From Nocardioides sp. (GTDB taxonomy: Bacteria; Actinomycetota; Actinomycetes; Propionibacteriales; Nocardioidaceae), in contig NZ_JAOPXV010000180.1 of assembly GCF_025964975.1 (NCBI RefSeq), positions 1 to 51,486 of the forward strand: 51,486 bases of DNA, in the 5' to 3' direction. A program made the translations under genes and the position numbers. The notes under the pieces are model-generated. The model had not been told where the DNA came from. It did not search any database and saw nothing but the letters and a program-made list of their open reading frames with translations. Shown one piece after another: positions 17,461 to 26,291 of the stretch; positions within the stretch are counted from its first letter, which is position 1; every line of letters starts with the position of its first letter.

Positions 17461-18738
17461 ATGAGCGACCCCGTGGAGTTCTTCCACACCGTGGCGGCCG
17501 AGCAGCCCCGGTGCTTCTGGCTCGACGGGGGCGGCGCCCGCGAGTGGTCCGGCCGCCGCTCGCTGATCGGCTGGCTCGACGAGGACGACGTGTCGTTGAC
17601 CTATGACGCCGCGCGCCGCGAGGTCACCCGGCACGCCGGCGGCGGCTCGGAGGTCGTCGGAGACGACATCTTCGCCGTACTCGCGCATTCGATGCGCCCC
17701 GGCGAGCAGTGGTTCGGCTACTTCGGCTACGCCTGCCGGCCCGACCTGCCCGCCCGCCCCGACCCGGCCCTGCCCGACGCCGTGTGGATGCAGGCCCGGC
17801 ACGTGCGGGTCTTCGAGCACCCGGTGCCCGACGCCCGTTCGGTTCCCCCGGCTAGCCGGGGGAATGGAACGTTCACCGGTGTTGCAACACGTGTGAAGGT
17901 GACAGAACCCGGGGGGAGTCCACCCGAGGCGTACGCCGACGCGTTCGCGCAGGTCCAGGAGCACCTCCACGCCGGCAACTCGTACGAGGTCAATCTCACC
18001 TACCGCCTCACCGAGGAGACCGACCTGGAACCGGCGGCGGCCTACACCCGGCTCCGGGAGCTCAACCCTGCGCCGTACGCCGGGTTCCTCCAGCACGACG
18101 TGGCCGGCCACCGTGCGTGGCTGCTCAGCTCGAGTCCCGAGCGCTATGCGCTGATCACGCCCGACCGGACGCTGCAGACCAAGCCGATCAAGGGCACGAC
18201 CCCGCGCGGGACGACCGCGGCCGAGGACGAGGAGCTCCGGCAGTCGCTGGCACGCGACCCGAAGACCCGCGCCGAGAACCTCATGATCGTCGACCTGCTC
18301 CGCAACGACCTCGCGACGGTGTGCGAGGTCGGCTCGGTCGAGGTGGCGTCGCTCATGCAGGTCGAGAGTTACGAGTCGGTGCACCAGCTCGTCTCGGAGG
18401 TGACCGGCCGCCTGCGCGCCGACGTCTCGACGATGGAGGCGCTGCGCGCACTCTTCCCCGCCGGCTCGATGACCGGCGCCCCGAAGCGACGGACGATGGA
18501 GATCATCGAGGAGGTGGAGGAGACGGCGCGGGGGGCCTATGCCGGAGCGTTCGGCTGGATCAGTGGCGACGGCCCCGCCGACCTCGGGGTCGTGATCCGC
18601 TCGGTGATGACCTCCGGGGACGGGACCTGGACGATGGGGACCGGCGGGGGGATCACCGTCCGGTCGCAGGTCGACGACGAGTGGGCCGAGTCCAGGTGGA
18701 AGGCCGCCCGGCTGCTCTCGGTCTTCGGCTCCGGCTGA
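17461..18738 (+). CDS. pabB: Aminodeoxychorismate synthase component I
   Basis: The 425-residue protein has the chorismate-binding domain: NSYEVNLTYR, LSSSPERY, PIKGTTPRG, DLLRNDL and FPAGSMTGAPKRR. PIKGT contains Lys244, the lysine that forms a covalent intermediate in PabB and is replaced by Ala in TrpE, so this is aminodeoxychorismate rather than anthranilate synthase. The protein pairs with PabA immediately upstream for folate synthesis. Residues of about 126-150, between the N-terminal lobe and the HAGNSYEV segment, are encoded by a palindromic element (17843-17897) and probably form an inserted loop that leaves the frame intact. Start ATG 17461 follows a GCAGGG segment. Confidence 0.92.
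   Translation: MSDPVEFFHTVAAEQPRCFWLDGGGAREWSGRRSLIGWLDEDDVSLTYDAARREVTRHAGGGSEVVGDDIFAVLAHSMRPGEQWFGYFGYACRPDLPARPDPALPDAVWMQARHVRVFEHPVPDARSVPPASRGNGTFTGVATRVKVTEPGGSPPEAYADAFAQVQEHLHAGNSYEVNLTYRLTEETDLEPAAAYTRLRELNPAPYAGFLQHDVAGHRAWLLSSSPERYALITPDRTLQTKPIKGTTPRGTTAAEDEELRQSLARDPKTRAENLMIVDLLRNDLATVCEVGSVEVASLMQVESYESVHQLVSEVTGRLRADVSTMEALRALFPAGSMTGAPKRRTMEIIEEVEETARGAYAGAFGWISGDGPADLGVVIRSVMTSGDGTWTMGTGGGITVRSQVDDEWAESRWKAARLLSVFGSG
17843..17897. repeat. Two adjacent palindromes inside pabB (possible inserted mobile palindromic element)
   Basis: Bases 17843-17864 form a perfect 22-base palindrome centred on GGCTAGCC with arms of C5/G5 ending TT/AA. Bases 17872-17897 form a second dyad, TTCAC...GTGAA around the perfect palindrome GTGTTGCAACAC. 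Both lie in coding sequence and are read through in frame. The CCGGGGGAATGG core recurs in the first methyltransferase gene at 2506-2517. Confidence 0.6.
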
Positions 18739-18744
18739 GGTCTC

Positions 18745-18763
18745 GAACCGGCGGGACCGGTTC
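18745..18763. terminator. Bidirectional hairpin between pabB and the histidine kinase gene
   Basis: GAACCGG (18745-18751) and CCGGTTC (18757-18763) form a 7-base stem with a 5-base loop between two convergent genes. There is no T-tract, as is common in high-GC genomes. Confidence 0.45.
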
Positions 18764-20150
18764 AGACAGGGGCCGAGGCCGTCCCGGGTATCTCCAGCGA
18801 CATCCGCGCGCCCCCGCCCGGGGACTCGTCGATCTCGAGGTGGCCCTCGTGCTGGTCGACGACCTGGCGGACGATGGCCAGACCGAGGCCCGACCCGGGC
18901 ATCGAGCGCGACTCGTCCGCACGCCAGAACCGGTCGAAGACGTGCGCTCGGTCGGCCGCCTTGATCCCGGGCCCCTCGTCGTCGACGGTCAGCACTCCGG
19001 CGCTGAGCCGCACCGTGATGGTCCCGCCGGGCGGGCTCCACTTAGCGGCGTTGTCGAGCAGGTTGGTGATCGCCCGCTCCAGCCCGGTCGCATCGCCCTG
19101 CGAAGGCCACGGTTCGAGGCGTACGTCGAACTCGAGCCCCGGCGCCCGGCGGCGGACCCTGGTCACAGCGCGATCGACGACCTCGGCCAGGTCGAGGGAG
19201 GAGACCGCGGCCTCCGGCTCCTCGTCGCGGGCGAGGACCACGAGATCGCCCACCAGGATCGTCAACTCCTCGATCTGGCCCCGCACGTCCTCGAGCAGTT
19301 CGCGTCGGGCGGCTTCGGGGAGGCCCTCGGCCCCCATCGGGTCGGCGCCGTCTGCCTGGGCCAGGAGGTCGAGGTTGGTGCGCAGGGAGGTGAGTGGCGT
19401 CCGGAGCTCGTGGCCGGCATCGGCGACGAGGCGGCGTTGGCGATCGCGCGACGCAGCCAGCGCGCCGAGCATCTGGTTGAACGCCGCGGCGAGGCGGGCG
19501 ATCTCGTCGTCGCCCTCCACGCGCAGGGGGGTCAGGTCCTCGGTCACGGCGATCTTCTCGACCGACCGGGTCAGCCGGCGCACCGGTCGAAGGCCGTTGC
19601 TCGCTACCGCCCAGCCCGCCAGTGCCGCTGCCAGGACTCCGAGCCCACCCGAGATCAGCATGACCGTGCCGAGCTTGCGCATCGTGAGGTCCTGCGACTC
19701 CAGCGACTGGGCCAGGACGAGCGCCTCCCCGCTCCCTGCAGGAACGGTGGCGACCCGATATCGCGTCCCGCCCTCGTCGCTGAGCGTCCGGATCGAGTGT
19801 GGTTTCTCGCCCGCGGCCACTGCGAGCTCGGGCTTGCCCAGCGCAAAGGACGGGAGGTCGTCGGCCGAGAGGATCTCCCCGCGCTCGACATTGATGAAGA
19901 TGATCCTGACGTCGGCGGCGCCCAGCATCCAGGCCGGCGCTCCCCGGACGGTCACCTCCGACAGGGCGCTGGAGCTCGCCGCCTGGGTGGCGCGGTTGAG
20001 GAGCGACTCGTCGAGGGTGGCCTGCATCTGGTGGCGCATCACCATGAAGGCACCGAGGGCCATCACGGCGATCGAGGCGCCGACCGCCATCGTGGTCAAC
20101 AACGCCACCCGCGAGGCCAGCGAGCGCTTGTAGTGCCAGCGCCGAGCCAT
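18762..20150 (-). CDS. Sensor histidine kinase, MprB-like
   Basis: The 462-residue protein has one span near residues 13-37, an extracytoplasmic sensor region to about 160, a second span, a HAMP linker (LRPVRRLTRSVEKIA), a dimerisation domain with phospho-acceptor His247 in VADAGHELRTPLTSL, and an ATPase domain with NLLDNAAKWSPPGG, DDEGPGI and GSGLGLAIV. VADAGHELRTPLTSLRTN is characteristic of MprB-type kinases, which in mycobacteria sense envelope stress. The ATG overlaps the response-regulator stop (TGATG), so the pair is coupled. The signal is not known. Confidence 0.9.
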   Translation of the reverse strand: MARRWHYKRSLASRVALLTTMAVGASIAVMALGAFMVMRHQMQATLDESLLNRATQAASSSALSEVTVRGAPAWMLGAADVRIIFINVERGEILSADDLPSFALGKPELAVAAGEKPHSIRTLSDEGGTRYRVATVPAGSGEALVLAQSLESQDLTMRKLGTVMLISGGLGVLAAALAGWAVASNGLRPVRRLTRSVEKIAVTEDLTPLRVEGDDEIARLAAAFNQMLGALAASRDRQRRLVADAGHELRTPLTSLRTNLDLLAQADGADPMGAEGLPEAARRELLEDVRGQIEELTILVGDLVVLARDEEPEAAVSSLDLAEVVDRAVTRVRRRAPGLEFDVRLEPWPSQGDATGLERAITNLLDNAAKWSPPGGTITVRLSAGVLTVDDEGPGIKAADRAHVFDRFWRADESRSMPGSGLGLAIVRQVVDQHEGHLEIDESPGGGARMSLEIPGTASAPV

Positions 20151-20839
20151 CAGGGGTTCTTCAAGACGTAGCCGACACCGCGGACGGTGTGGATGAGGCG
20201 CGGCTCGCCCTCCGCCTCGGTCTTGCGCCGGAGGTAGCCGACGTAGACCTCCAGGGAGTTGGCGCTGGTCGGGAAGTCGAAGCCCCAGACCTCCTCCAGG
20301 ATGAAGGACCGTTCCAGCACGCGGCGCGGCCGCCGCAGGAACATCTCCAGCAGCGTGAACTCGGTGCGGGTCAGCTCGATGCGGCGACCGCCCCGGCGGA
20401 CGTCGCGGGAGGCGATCTCCATCGTGAGGTCGGCAAAGGACAGCGTCTCGTCCTCCTCGCTGGGCACCACGCGACGCAGCAGCGCCCGCAGCCGGGCAAG
20501 GAGCTCCTGGAGGGCGAAGGGCTTGGTGAGGTAGTCGTCGGCACCGGCGTCCAGGCCTTCCACCCGGTCGCCCACGGCGTCTCGGGCGGTCAGGACCAGG
20601 ACCGGGACGTCGTTGCCGGTCGCCCTCAGTGCGCGGGTGGTCTCGATCCCGCCGAGCCGCGGCATCATCACGTCCATCACGACCACATCGGGGTGGGAGG
20701 AGCCCAGCGTCGCCAGGGCCTCGGCTCCGTCGGCGGCCAGCGACACGTCGTACCCGTTGAACTCCAGCGAGCGCCGCAGGGACTCGCGCACCGCCCTGTC
20801 GTCGTCGACGACGAGCACGCGGGGACGGGACTGGGGCAC
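20150..20839 (-). CDS. OmpR-family response regulator, MprA-like
   Basis: The 229-residue protein has a receiver domain (acidic VVDDD near the N-terminus, phospho-acceptor Asp56 in [16 protein letters not shown], and Lys in LTKPFA) and a winged-helix DNA-binding domain ending [14 protein letters not shown] and [14 protein letters not shown] start it at GTG 20839, giving the typical length of MprA; an in-frame TTG at 20866 would add nine residues. It is translated into the kinase gene (TGATG). The divergent GAF-ANTAR gene starts 104 bases away and may share the control region. Confidence 0.88.
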   Translation of the reverse strand: MPQSRPRVLVVDDDRAVRESLRRSLEFNGYDVSLAADGAEALATLGSSHPDVVVMDVMMPRLGGIETTRALRATGNDVPVLVLTARDAVGDRVEGLDAGADDYLTKPFALQELLARLRALLRRVVPSEEDETLSFADLTMEIASRDVRRGGRRIELTRTEFTLLEMFLRRPRRVLERSFILEEVWGFDFPTSANSLEVYVGYLRRKTEAEGEPRLIHTVRGVGYVLKNP

Positions 20840-20943
20840 GGGCCAAGGATGCCAGTCGCTCCGCAACTGGGGGTCCTGATGGGTGTAGTGACGGTTCGCA
20901 GGCGGGCACAGTATGGGTCGGGGAGACTAGTGAAGGAGGCCCG

Positions 20944-21624
20944 ATGGAGTTCCTGCACCGCACGCAAGAGGCGCTGGACGAATACGTGAGCCTCAGCGAG
21001 CCCGACCTCGAGGGATCCCTCCTGACGATGGGGGACCGCGCCGAACGGATCGTCTCGGAGTGTGTCGGACTGTGCTTCACCCTGCTCGACGAGGACCTGA
21101 CCTTCGCGCTCGTCGCGCCCGGTATGCCGACGAAGCCCGCGGAGCCCATCGACGACCCGGACGTCGTGCGACTGCCGACCCGGATCGTCGGCGCGCCTGC
21201 ACGCGAGCTGCTGGACGAGGACCAGTGGGCGCAGATGGCCCGGGCCGACAGCGCGGAAGGTGTCGCGAGCAGCCTGTCCCTCCCGGTGCTCGACGACGGC
21301 CGGGTGGTCGGCGGCATCACCTTGTACGCCTCGTCCAAGGACGCCTTTGCCGGACACCACGACGAGCTGGCCGCAGCGCTCGGAGCCTCCGCCGAAGGCG
21401 CGGTGACCAACGCCGACCTCGGTTTCGAGGCGCGCCGGCGTGCCGAGGAGGCCCCCCGCCGCGTGCGGGACGAGCAGGTCGTGGAGGTGGGGACCGGCAT
21501 CCTGGCAGCGCGCCTGGGGCTCGAGCTGGAGACCGCACGACGGCGACTTCACGAGGCAGCGCTGCAGGCGGACGTCACGGACGCTCAAGCAGCGACGGTG
21601 GTCATCACCGCTCACCGAGCCTGA
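20944..21624 (+). CDS. GAF and ANTAR domain protein
   Basis: The 226-residue protein begins with a GAF-like sensory domain (residues of about 20-150, with SSLSLPVLDDGRVVGGITLYA). It ends with an ANTAR-type three-helix RNA-binding domain, including VEVGTGILAARLGLELETARRRLHEAAL. ANTAR proteins bind paired hairpins in mRNA leaders to prevent termination. The usual A-x-G-I-L-M start of the domain is slightly divergent. A strong ribosome binding site AAGGAGG lies 4 bases before the ATG, in contrast to the leaderless genes around it. No ANTAR target hairpin pair was recognised in the leader of the glycosyltransferase operon downstream, but none was excluded. Confidence 0.78.
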   Translation: MEFLHRTQEALDEYVSLSEPDLEGSLLTMGDRAERIVSECVGLCFTLLDEDLTFALVAPGMPTKPAEPIDDPDVVRLPTRIVGAPARELLDEDQWAQMARADSAEGVASSLSLPVLDDGRVVGGITLYASSKDAFAGHHDELAAALGASAEGAVTNADLGFEARRRAEEAPRRVRDEQVVEVGTGILAARLGLELETARRRLHEAALQADVTDAQAATVVITAHRA

Positions 21625-21890
21625 GACGGCGGCATTCGCCGGTTTTCGGACGTTCCAACAATCCACCCCGTCGGAGGTAACGGACGCCTGCGCCGCGCCG
21701 ATAACGTCGAAGCATTGTGGGTTGGGAGGCTCGCCATCGCTGAAGAACGACGGCCGGCCGCAGCCCGCACCCGACCACGGTGCGCCTGCGACCTGCGCCC
21801 GGGCCTTCCGCACTTGTAGCAATGATCGACAACGACTGCGTCTCGGCGATCCCGAACAGAACAGTCGTTCCTGGAGGCTGGGAGGTCGCT

Positions 21891-23060
21891 GTGCTGGATC
21901 GAGCTGAAGAACGTCAGGGCAGGGTCGAGGGACAGGCCCGCCTGGATGATGACAGCGTCGGTGACGTCGCGCGCCCCATCGTGGTCGCCTCGGTCCCCGC
22001 CAACCACGTCTACGTCCGGCACCTCAGCGCGGAGACCGGCAGCAACGCCGTACGCCTGCCTGACCCGGACCCCGCGGGCGGAACGGCGGCAGCGTCCCAG
22101 AAGTGGTGGCCGCCGGTGATGCTGGAGCCGAGCTGGGTCGAGACCCACGACTTCGACGTGTTCCACCTGCACTTCGGCTTCGACGCCCGGAGCGTCGCCG
22201 ACCTGCAGGCGCTCGTGGCGAGCCTGCGCGAGCGCGGCCGACCCTTCGTCTTCACCGTCCACGACCTGCGCAACCCCCACCACGTCGACCGCGAGCTGCA
22301 CGACCAGCAGCTCGACGTCCTGGTCCCCGCAGCAGACCGACTGATCACGCTCACCCCGGGTGCTGCCGACGAGATCAGGCGCCGGTGGGGCCGCGAGGCG
22401 GTCATCCTGCCGCATCCCCACGTGGTGCCCTTCGAGACCATGGGTGCTGCCAGCGCCAGGAGGTCGGTGCGCCGCAGCGGCCGTCTCCAGTCCGACTTCC
22501 GGGTCGGCGTCCACGTCAAGAGCCTGCGCGCCGGCATGCACCCGCACCCGCTCGTGCCGACGCTGGTCGAGACGCTGAGCGAGCTGACCGGCGCCGTGCT
22601 GCAGGTCAACGGTCATTGCGACGTCCTGGATGAAGGCGGAGCGCGCTACGACGCCGAGCTGGCGACGCTCCTGCACGACTACGCCGAACGCGGGCTGCTC
22701 GACCTGCGCGTGCACGACTACTTCACCGACGACGAGCTGTGGCGCTATCTCTCCTCGCTGGACGTCTCGGTCCTGCCCTACCGCTTCGGCACGCACAGCG
22801 GCTGGCTGGAGGCGTGTCGGGACCTCGGGACCGCGGTCATCGCTCCGACGTGTGGCTACTTCGCCGACCAGGCGCCCGTGCTGAGCTATCAGCACGACGA
22901 GTCCGGCTTCGACCCCGAGTCGTTGGCTCGGGCGGTCAGGACGGCGTACGACGGTCATGCCGTCGCTGCGACGAGCGTCGAGGAGCGTCGCCACCAGCGC
23001 AGCGTCGTGGGGTCGATGCACGACCGGCTCTATGCCGAGCTCCTCCGGACGTCGGCATGA
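21891..23060 (+). CDS. GT-B glycosyltransferase, first of four
   Basis: The 389-residue protein has a two-lobed GT-B pattern: FDVFHLHFGFDA and VFTVHDLRNPHH in the first lobe; GVHVKSLRAGMHPH, DLRVHDYFTDDELWRYLSSLDVSVLPY (quoted in parts) and GTHSGWLEACRDLGTAVIAP in the second. It belongs to the GT1/GT4-like group; donor and acceptor are unknown. I choose GTG 21891 because GGGAGG lies 5 bases upstream, rather than the earlier in-frame starts at 21780 or 21822. The 266 bases between this start and the GAF-ANTAR stop hold no gene I can support. The TGA overlaps the next start (ATGA). Confidence 0.82.
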   Translation: MLDRAEERQGRVEGQARLDDDSVGDVARPIVVASVPANHVYVRHLSAETGSNAVRLPDPDPAGGTAAASQKWWPPVMLEPSWVETHDFDVFHLHFGFDARSVADLQALVASLRERGRPFVFTVHDLRNPHHVDRELHDQQLDVLVPAADRLITLTPGAADEIRRRWGREAVILPHPHVVPFETMGAASARRSVRRSGRLQSDFRVGVHVKSLRAGMHPHPLVPTLVETLSELTGAVLQVNGHCDVLDEGGARYDAELATLLHDYAERGLLDLRVHDYFTDDELWRYLSSLDVSVLPYRFGTHSGWLEACRDLGTAVIAPTCGYFADQAPVLSYQHDESGFDPESLARAVRTAYDGHAVAATSVEERRHQRSVVGSMHDRLYAELLRTSA

Positions 23061-24124
23061 GGATCTGCCTGATCGCCTCCAGCCGCTACCCCATCCGCGA
23101 GCCGTTCGCCGGTGGTCTCGAGGCGATGACCCACACGATGGTGCGCGGGCTCGCCGCCCGGGGGCACGACGTGACGCTGTTTGCGGGCCCGGGCTCGGAC
23201 GCCAGCCTGCCCGCCCGGGTCCTGCCGCTCAAGACCTTCACGCCGAGTGCAGCCGCCCTGGCCGATCGCAACGCACCGCCGCCGGCATGGTTGGCGGACC
23301 ACCACGCCTACCTCGGGCTGATGCTCGAGCTGGCGCGCACGGGTGCTGACGACTACGACGTCATCCACAACCACAGCCTGCACCCGCTGCCGCTCGCCAT
23401 GGCGCCGGCGGTCGGGGTGCCGATGCTGACCACGCTGCACACGCCGCCGCTTCCGCTGATCGAGTCCGCCATGAGCCTGGGCGGTGACCGCTCCTCGTTC
23501 GTCGCGGTGAGCGGCTGGACGTCACGGGCCTGGAGCCACGTCGTTCCGAGCCGGGTCATCACCAACGGCCTCGACCTGGCTGCCTGGACACAGGGCCCCG
23601 GCGGGGGTCCTGCGGTGTGGTCGGGACGCCTGGTGCCCGAGAAGGCGCCGCACCACGCGATGGAGGCGGCCCAGCGAGCCGGACTTCCCCTCGTGCTGGC
23701 CGGGCCCGTCCAGGACGAGAGCTACTTCGCGCGCGAGATCGCGCCCCGGCTCACCGACGACGTCACCTACGCCGGCCATCTCACCCAGGAGGAGCTCGCC
23801 GGCCTGGTGCGCGGCGCCTCGGTCACCGTCGTCACCCCGATGTGGGACGAGCCCTACGGTCTCGTCGCCGCGGAGTCGATCGCCTGCGGGACCCCGGTCG
23901 CGGGCTATGCGCGCGGCGGACTGCCCGAGGTCGTGGGCGACGAAGGCGGCTTCCTGGTCGCTCGGGGCGACGTCGACGCCCTCGCGGATGCCATGCACGC
24001 GGCTCGCCGGCTCGACCGTGATGCCGTACGCCGACATGCCGTGCGCACCTGCGGGGCCGAGGCGATGATCGACGCCTACGAACGTCTCTATCTCGCCTCG
24101 TTGGGCACCGGCGCGGCCGCGTGA
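23057..24124 (+). CDS. Family 4 glycosyltransferase
   Basis: The 355-residue protein has an N-terminal GT-B motif (FAGGLEAMTHTMVRGLAARGH), then WSGRLVPEKAPHHAMEAA, and the donor-binding loop EPYGLVAAESIACGTPVAGYARGG (quoted in parts), in which the E-x7-E pattern typical of retaining GT4 enzymes can be seen. It uses a nucleotide-sugar and acts at the inner face of the membrane or in the cytosol. It is translationally coupled on both sides (ATGA at 23057, GTGA at 24121). The acceptor is unknown. Confidence 0.88.
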   Translation: MRICLIASSRYPIREPFAGGLEAMTHTMVRGLAARGHDVTLFAGPGSDASLPARVLPLKTFTPSAAALADRNAPPPAWLADHHAYLGLMLELARTGADDYDVIHNHSLHPLPLAMAPAVGVPMLTTLHTPPLPLIESAMSLGGDRSSFVAVSGWTSRAWSHVVPSRVITNGLDLAAWTQGPGGGPAVWSGRLVPEKAPHHAMEAAQRAGLPLVLAGPVQDESYFAREIAPRLTDDVTYAGHLTQEELAGLVRGASVTVVTPMWDEPYGLVAAESIACGTPVAGYARGGLPEVVGDEGGFLVARGDVDALADAMHAARRLDRDAVRRHAVRTCGAEAMIDAYERLYLASLGTGAAA

Positions 24125-25152
24125 TCGGCTACTACGTCCACCACGTCGGCCGGGGGCACCTCCATCGCGCCCAGGCGCTCGCCGGGGAGCTCGAGGCCCA
24201 CGGTGAGCAGGTGACCGGCCTCTCGTCGCTGGGGCGTCCCGCCGGGTGGCCCGGTGAGTGGATCCTGCTTCCCCGCGATGACGAGGGCCCCGGTGCCAGT
24301 GCCCGTGACGTCACCGCCAACGGCCGCCTGCACTGGGCGCCCCTGCGGGACGAGGGGCTCCGGGCGCGGATGGCTGCGGTCTCAGCCTGGATCGGTCTCG
24401 CCCACCCCGACCTGATGGTCGTCGACGTGTCGGTGGAGCTGGTGCTGCTGTCGCGGCTCCACGGTGTCCCCACGCTGGCGGTGGTGCTTCCGGGGCGACG
24501 TGACGATCCGGCACACACCCTCGGCTTCGAGGCGGCGGACGCCCTCGTCTCGTTCTGGCCGGCGGACGTCACCGGCATGACGCACGGACTCTCGGCCACC
24601 GCCCTGGAGCGCCTGGTGCCGGTGGGCGCGATGTCGCGCCATCCCGTCCGGTCAGAGGCCCTGCCCGTATGCCGCAGCGTTGGGCGACGGCGGGTGGTGG
24701 TCCTGCTCGGGGCGGGCGGGCATGACATCAGGTCCGCCGACGTCGAACGAGCCCGACGCATGACCCCCGAGTGGGACTGGACGGTCCTGGACGGCAGTCC
24801 CGGCACCTGGGTGGCCGACACGTCGGCGGTGCTCGCCGCGGCGGACGTCGTCGTCACCCATGCCGGACAGAACGCCATCGCCGAGACGGCCAGCGCCAGG
24901 CGCCCCGCAGTGGTGATCCCCCAGTCGCGTCCGCATGACGAGCAGCAGGTGACGGGATCGGTGCTGGGCACCGGTTGGCCGGCGGTGGTGTGCGCCACCT
25001 GGCCGGCGACAGGCTGGCCCGACCTCCTCGATCGCGTGGCGGCCCTCGACGGCCAGGAGTGGTCGCGCTGGTGCGACGGACTGGCCGGCGCTCGCTTCGC
25101 CGAGCTCGCCCTCAGGGTGCGCGGTGAGATCGCCGTCGGGGCCCGGTCATGA
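24121..25152 (+). CDS. GT28/MurG-like glycosyltransferase
   Basis: The 343-residue protein begins MIGYYVHHVGRGHLHRAQALA, the Gly-rich loop of GT-B enzymes, and contains VVLLGAGGHDIRSADVERA, then VVTHAGQNAIAETASARRPAVVIPQ, the C-terminal donor-site motif of MurG/GT28 and related enzymes. The GTG start overlaps the previous stop (GTGA) and the stop overlaps the next gene (ATGA). Probable UDP-sugar user; acceptor unknown. Confidence 0.82.
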   Translation: MIGYYVHHVGRGHLHRAQALAGELEAHGEQVTGLSSLGRPAGWPGEWILLPRDDEGPGASARDVTANGRLHWAPLRDEGLRARMAAVSAWIGLAHPDLMVVDVSVELVLLSRLHGVPTLAVVLPGRRDDPAHTLGFEAADALVSFWPADVTGMTHGLSATALERLVPVGAMSRHPVRSEALPVCRSVGRRRVVVLLGAGGHDIRSADVERARRMTPEWDWTVLDGSPGTWVADTSAVLAAADVVVTHAGQNAIAETASARRPAVVIPQSRPHDEQQVTGSVLGTGWPAVVCATWPATGWPDLLDRVAALDGQEWSRWCDGLAGARFAELALRVRGEIAVGARS

Positions 25153-25985
25153 CGCGGGTCGGCGTGGTCACGCTCGCCCACGGTCGGCACCAGCACCTCG
25201 CCGGACAGCACCGTTCGCTCGCTGCAGGCTCGCGGGCGCCCGATGTCTACGTCGCGGTCGCGATGGGAGACCCCAGCATCGAGCCATCCACCGTCGGCGG
25301 GGTCACCCGACAGGTGGTCCACGTGCCCATCGACGACGGTGAGCTCCCGCTGGCGGCTGCCCGCAACCGCGGAGTCCGCGAGGTGGTGGAGCAAGGGGTC
25401 GACGCCGTGGTGCTGCTCGACGTGGACTGCCTCGCCGGCGGTGAGCTCGTTGCGGCGTACGCCGACGTCGTCAGCCAGCGCCCGGAGTCCATCTGGTCCG
25501 GGCCGGTCACCTACCTCCCCCCGCCGCCCCCGGAGGGCTACCCCGACGCCGACCCGGAGGCGCTGGCGCGCCTCGACGCCCCGCACCCGGCCCGTCCGGC
25601 GCCGCCGGCGGGGGAGACGCTGTCGTCCGACGATCCCGACCTCTTCTGGTCGTTGTCCTGCGCCGTCGCTCCGGAGACGTGGGCCCGGACCGGCGGGTTC
25701 TGCGAGGACTACGTGGGGTACGGCGGCGAGGACACCGACTTCGGCAGGGCTGCCCTCGCTGCGGGGGTCGGACTGGGCTGGGTCGGCGGGGCATGCGCCT
25801 ACCACCAGCACCACCCGGTCAGCAGCCCGCCGGTCGAGCACCTCGACGCGATCCTGCGCAACGGACGGCTCTTCAGCAGTCGGTGGGGTCACTGGCCGAT
25901 GGCCGGCTGGCTCGAGGCGTTCGAGCAGCAGGGGCTCGTGCATCGCGTCGGCGGCGACTGGGTGCGCTCTCCAGCGTCTCTCTAG
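25149..25985 (+). CDS. GT-A (family 2-like) galactosyltransferase-related protein
   Basis: The 278-residue protein has a GT-A pattern: VGVVTLAHGRHQHLA at the start, AARNRGVREV, the metal-binding LLDVDCLAG, and EDYVGYGGEDTDFGRA, which resembles the glycosyltransferase C-terminal acceptor motif. A Pro-rich stretch near residues 122-150 is unusual. It ends the four-gene glycosyltransferase operon. The stop at 25985 is followed by a 75-base spacer and the hicA promoter. Confidence 0.82.
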   Translation: MTRVGVVTLAHGRHQHLAGQHRSLAAGSRAPDVYVAVAMGDPSIEPSTVGGVTRQVVHVPIDDGELPLAAARNRGVREVVEQGVDAVVLLDVDCLAGGELVAAYADVVSQRPESIWSGPVTYLPPPPPEGYPDADPEALARLDAPHPARPAPPAGETLSSDDPDLFWSLSCAVAPETWARTGGFCEDYVGYGGEDTDFGRAALAAGVGLGWVGGACAYHQHHPVSSPPVEHLDAILRNGRLFSSRWGHWPMAGWLEAFEQQGLVHRVGGDWVRSPASL

Positions 25986-26059
25986 CGTGCCTGGAGGGCA
26001 TCCCTTGTGCGCCTGGCTGGAATGCCAAGCTCACACTCTCTTCTGCCCTGGGTGTGCAA

Positions 26060-26094
26060 GACCTCTTGCCTTGATCTTGCAAGGGGTCTAGACT
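26060..26094 (+). promoter_or_regulatory. hicAB promoter and dyad operator
   Basis: -35 TTGCCT (26066-26071) and -10 TAGACT (26089-26094) are exactly 17 bases apart, and the hicA GTG follows 7 bases later. An inverted repeat GACCTCTTGC / GCAAGGGGTC (26060-26069 and 26079-26088, one mismatch) covers the spacer, and AGACTTAGTCT forms a second dyad at 26090-26100. These are plausible autorepression sites for the HicB helix-turn-helix. Confidence 0.6.
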
Positions 26095-26101
26095 TAGTCT
26101 G

Positions 26102-26291
26102 GTGAAGCGAACCGATCTGATGAAGAAGTTGAGGAAGACGCGAAGGCGTCCCGCCTCGACATGGTCGTGACCGGAGGGGGCAGCCACACCAAGGTCGTCA
26201 TCGGCGAGAAGCGCACCGTGTTGCCCGCCACAACGAGATCAACGAGATCACGGCGAAGGCGATCCTCAAGCAGATGGGAGTTGAGAAATGA
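26102..26291 (+). pseudogene. hicA: HicA-type mRNA interferase toxin, broken by two frameshifts
   Basis: The start GTG reads VKRTDLMKKLRKT, the HicA N-terminus. The frame then shifts near 26140 and reads AKASRLDMVVTGGGSHTKVVIG, containing the catalytic-His segment GGGSHTK of HicA. It shifts again near 26227 and ends HNEINEITAKAILKQMGVEK with a TGA overlapping the hicB start (ATGA). Each shift needs one added base to restore the frame. Corrected, the protein would be about 63 residues, the normal HicA size. HicA cleaves mRNA and is neutralised by HicB. The disruptions are either real inactivation, which would leave a solitary antitoxin, or assembly errors. Confidence 0.7.
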
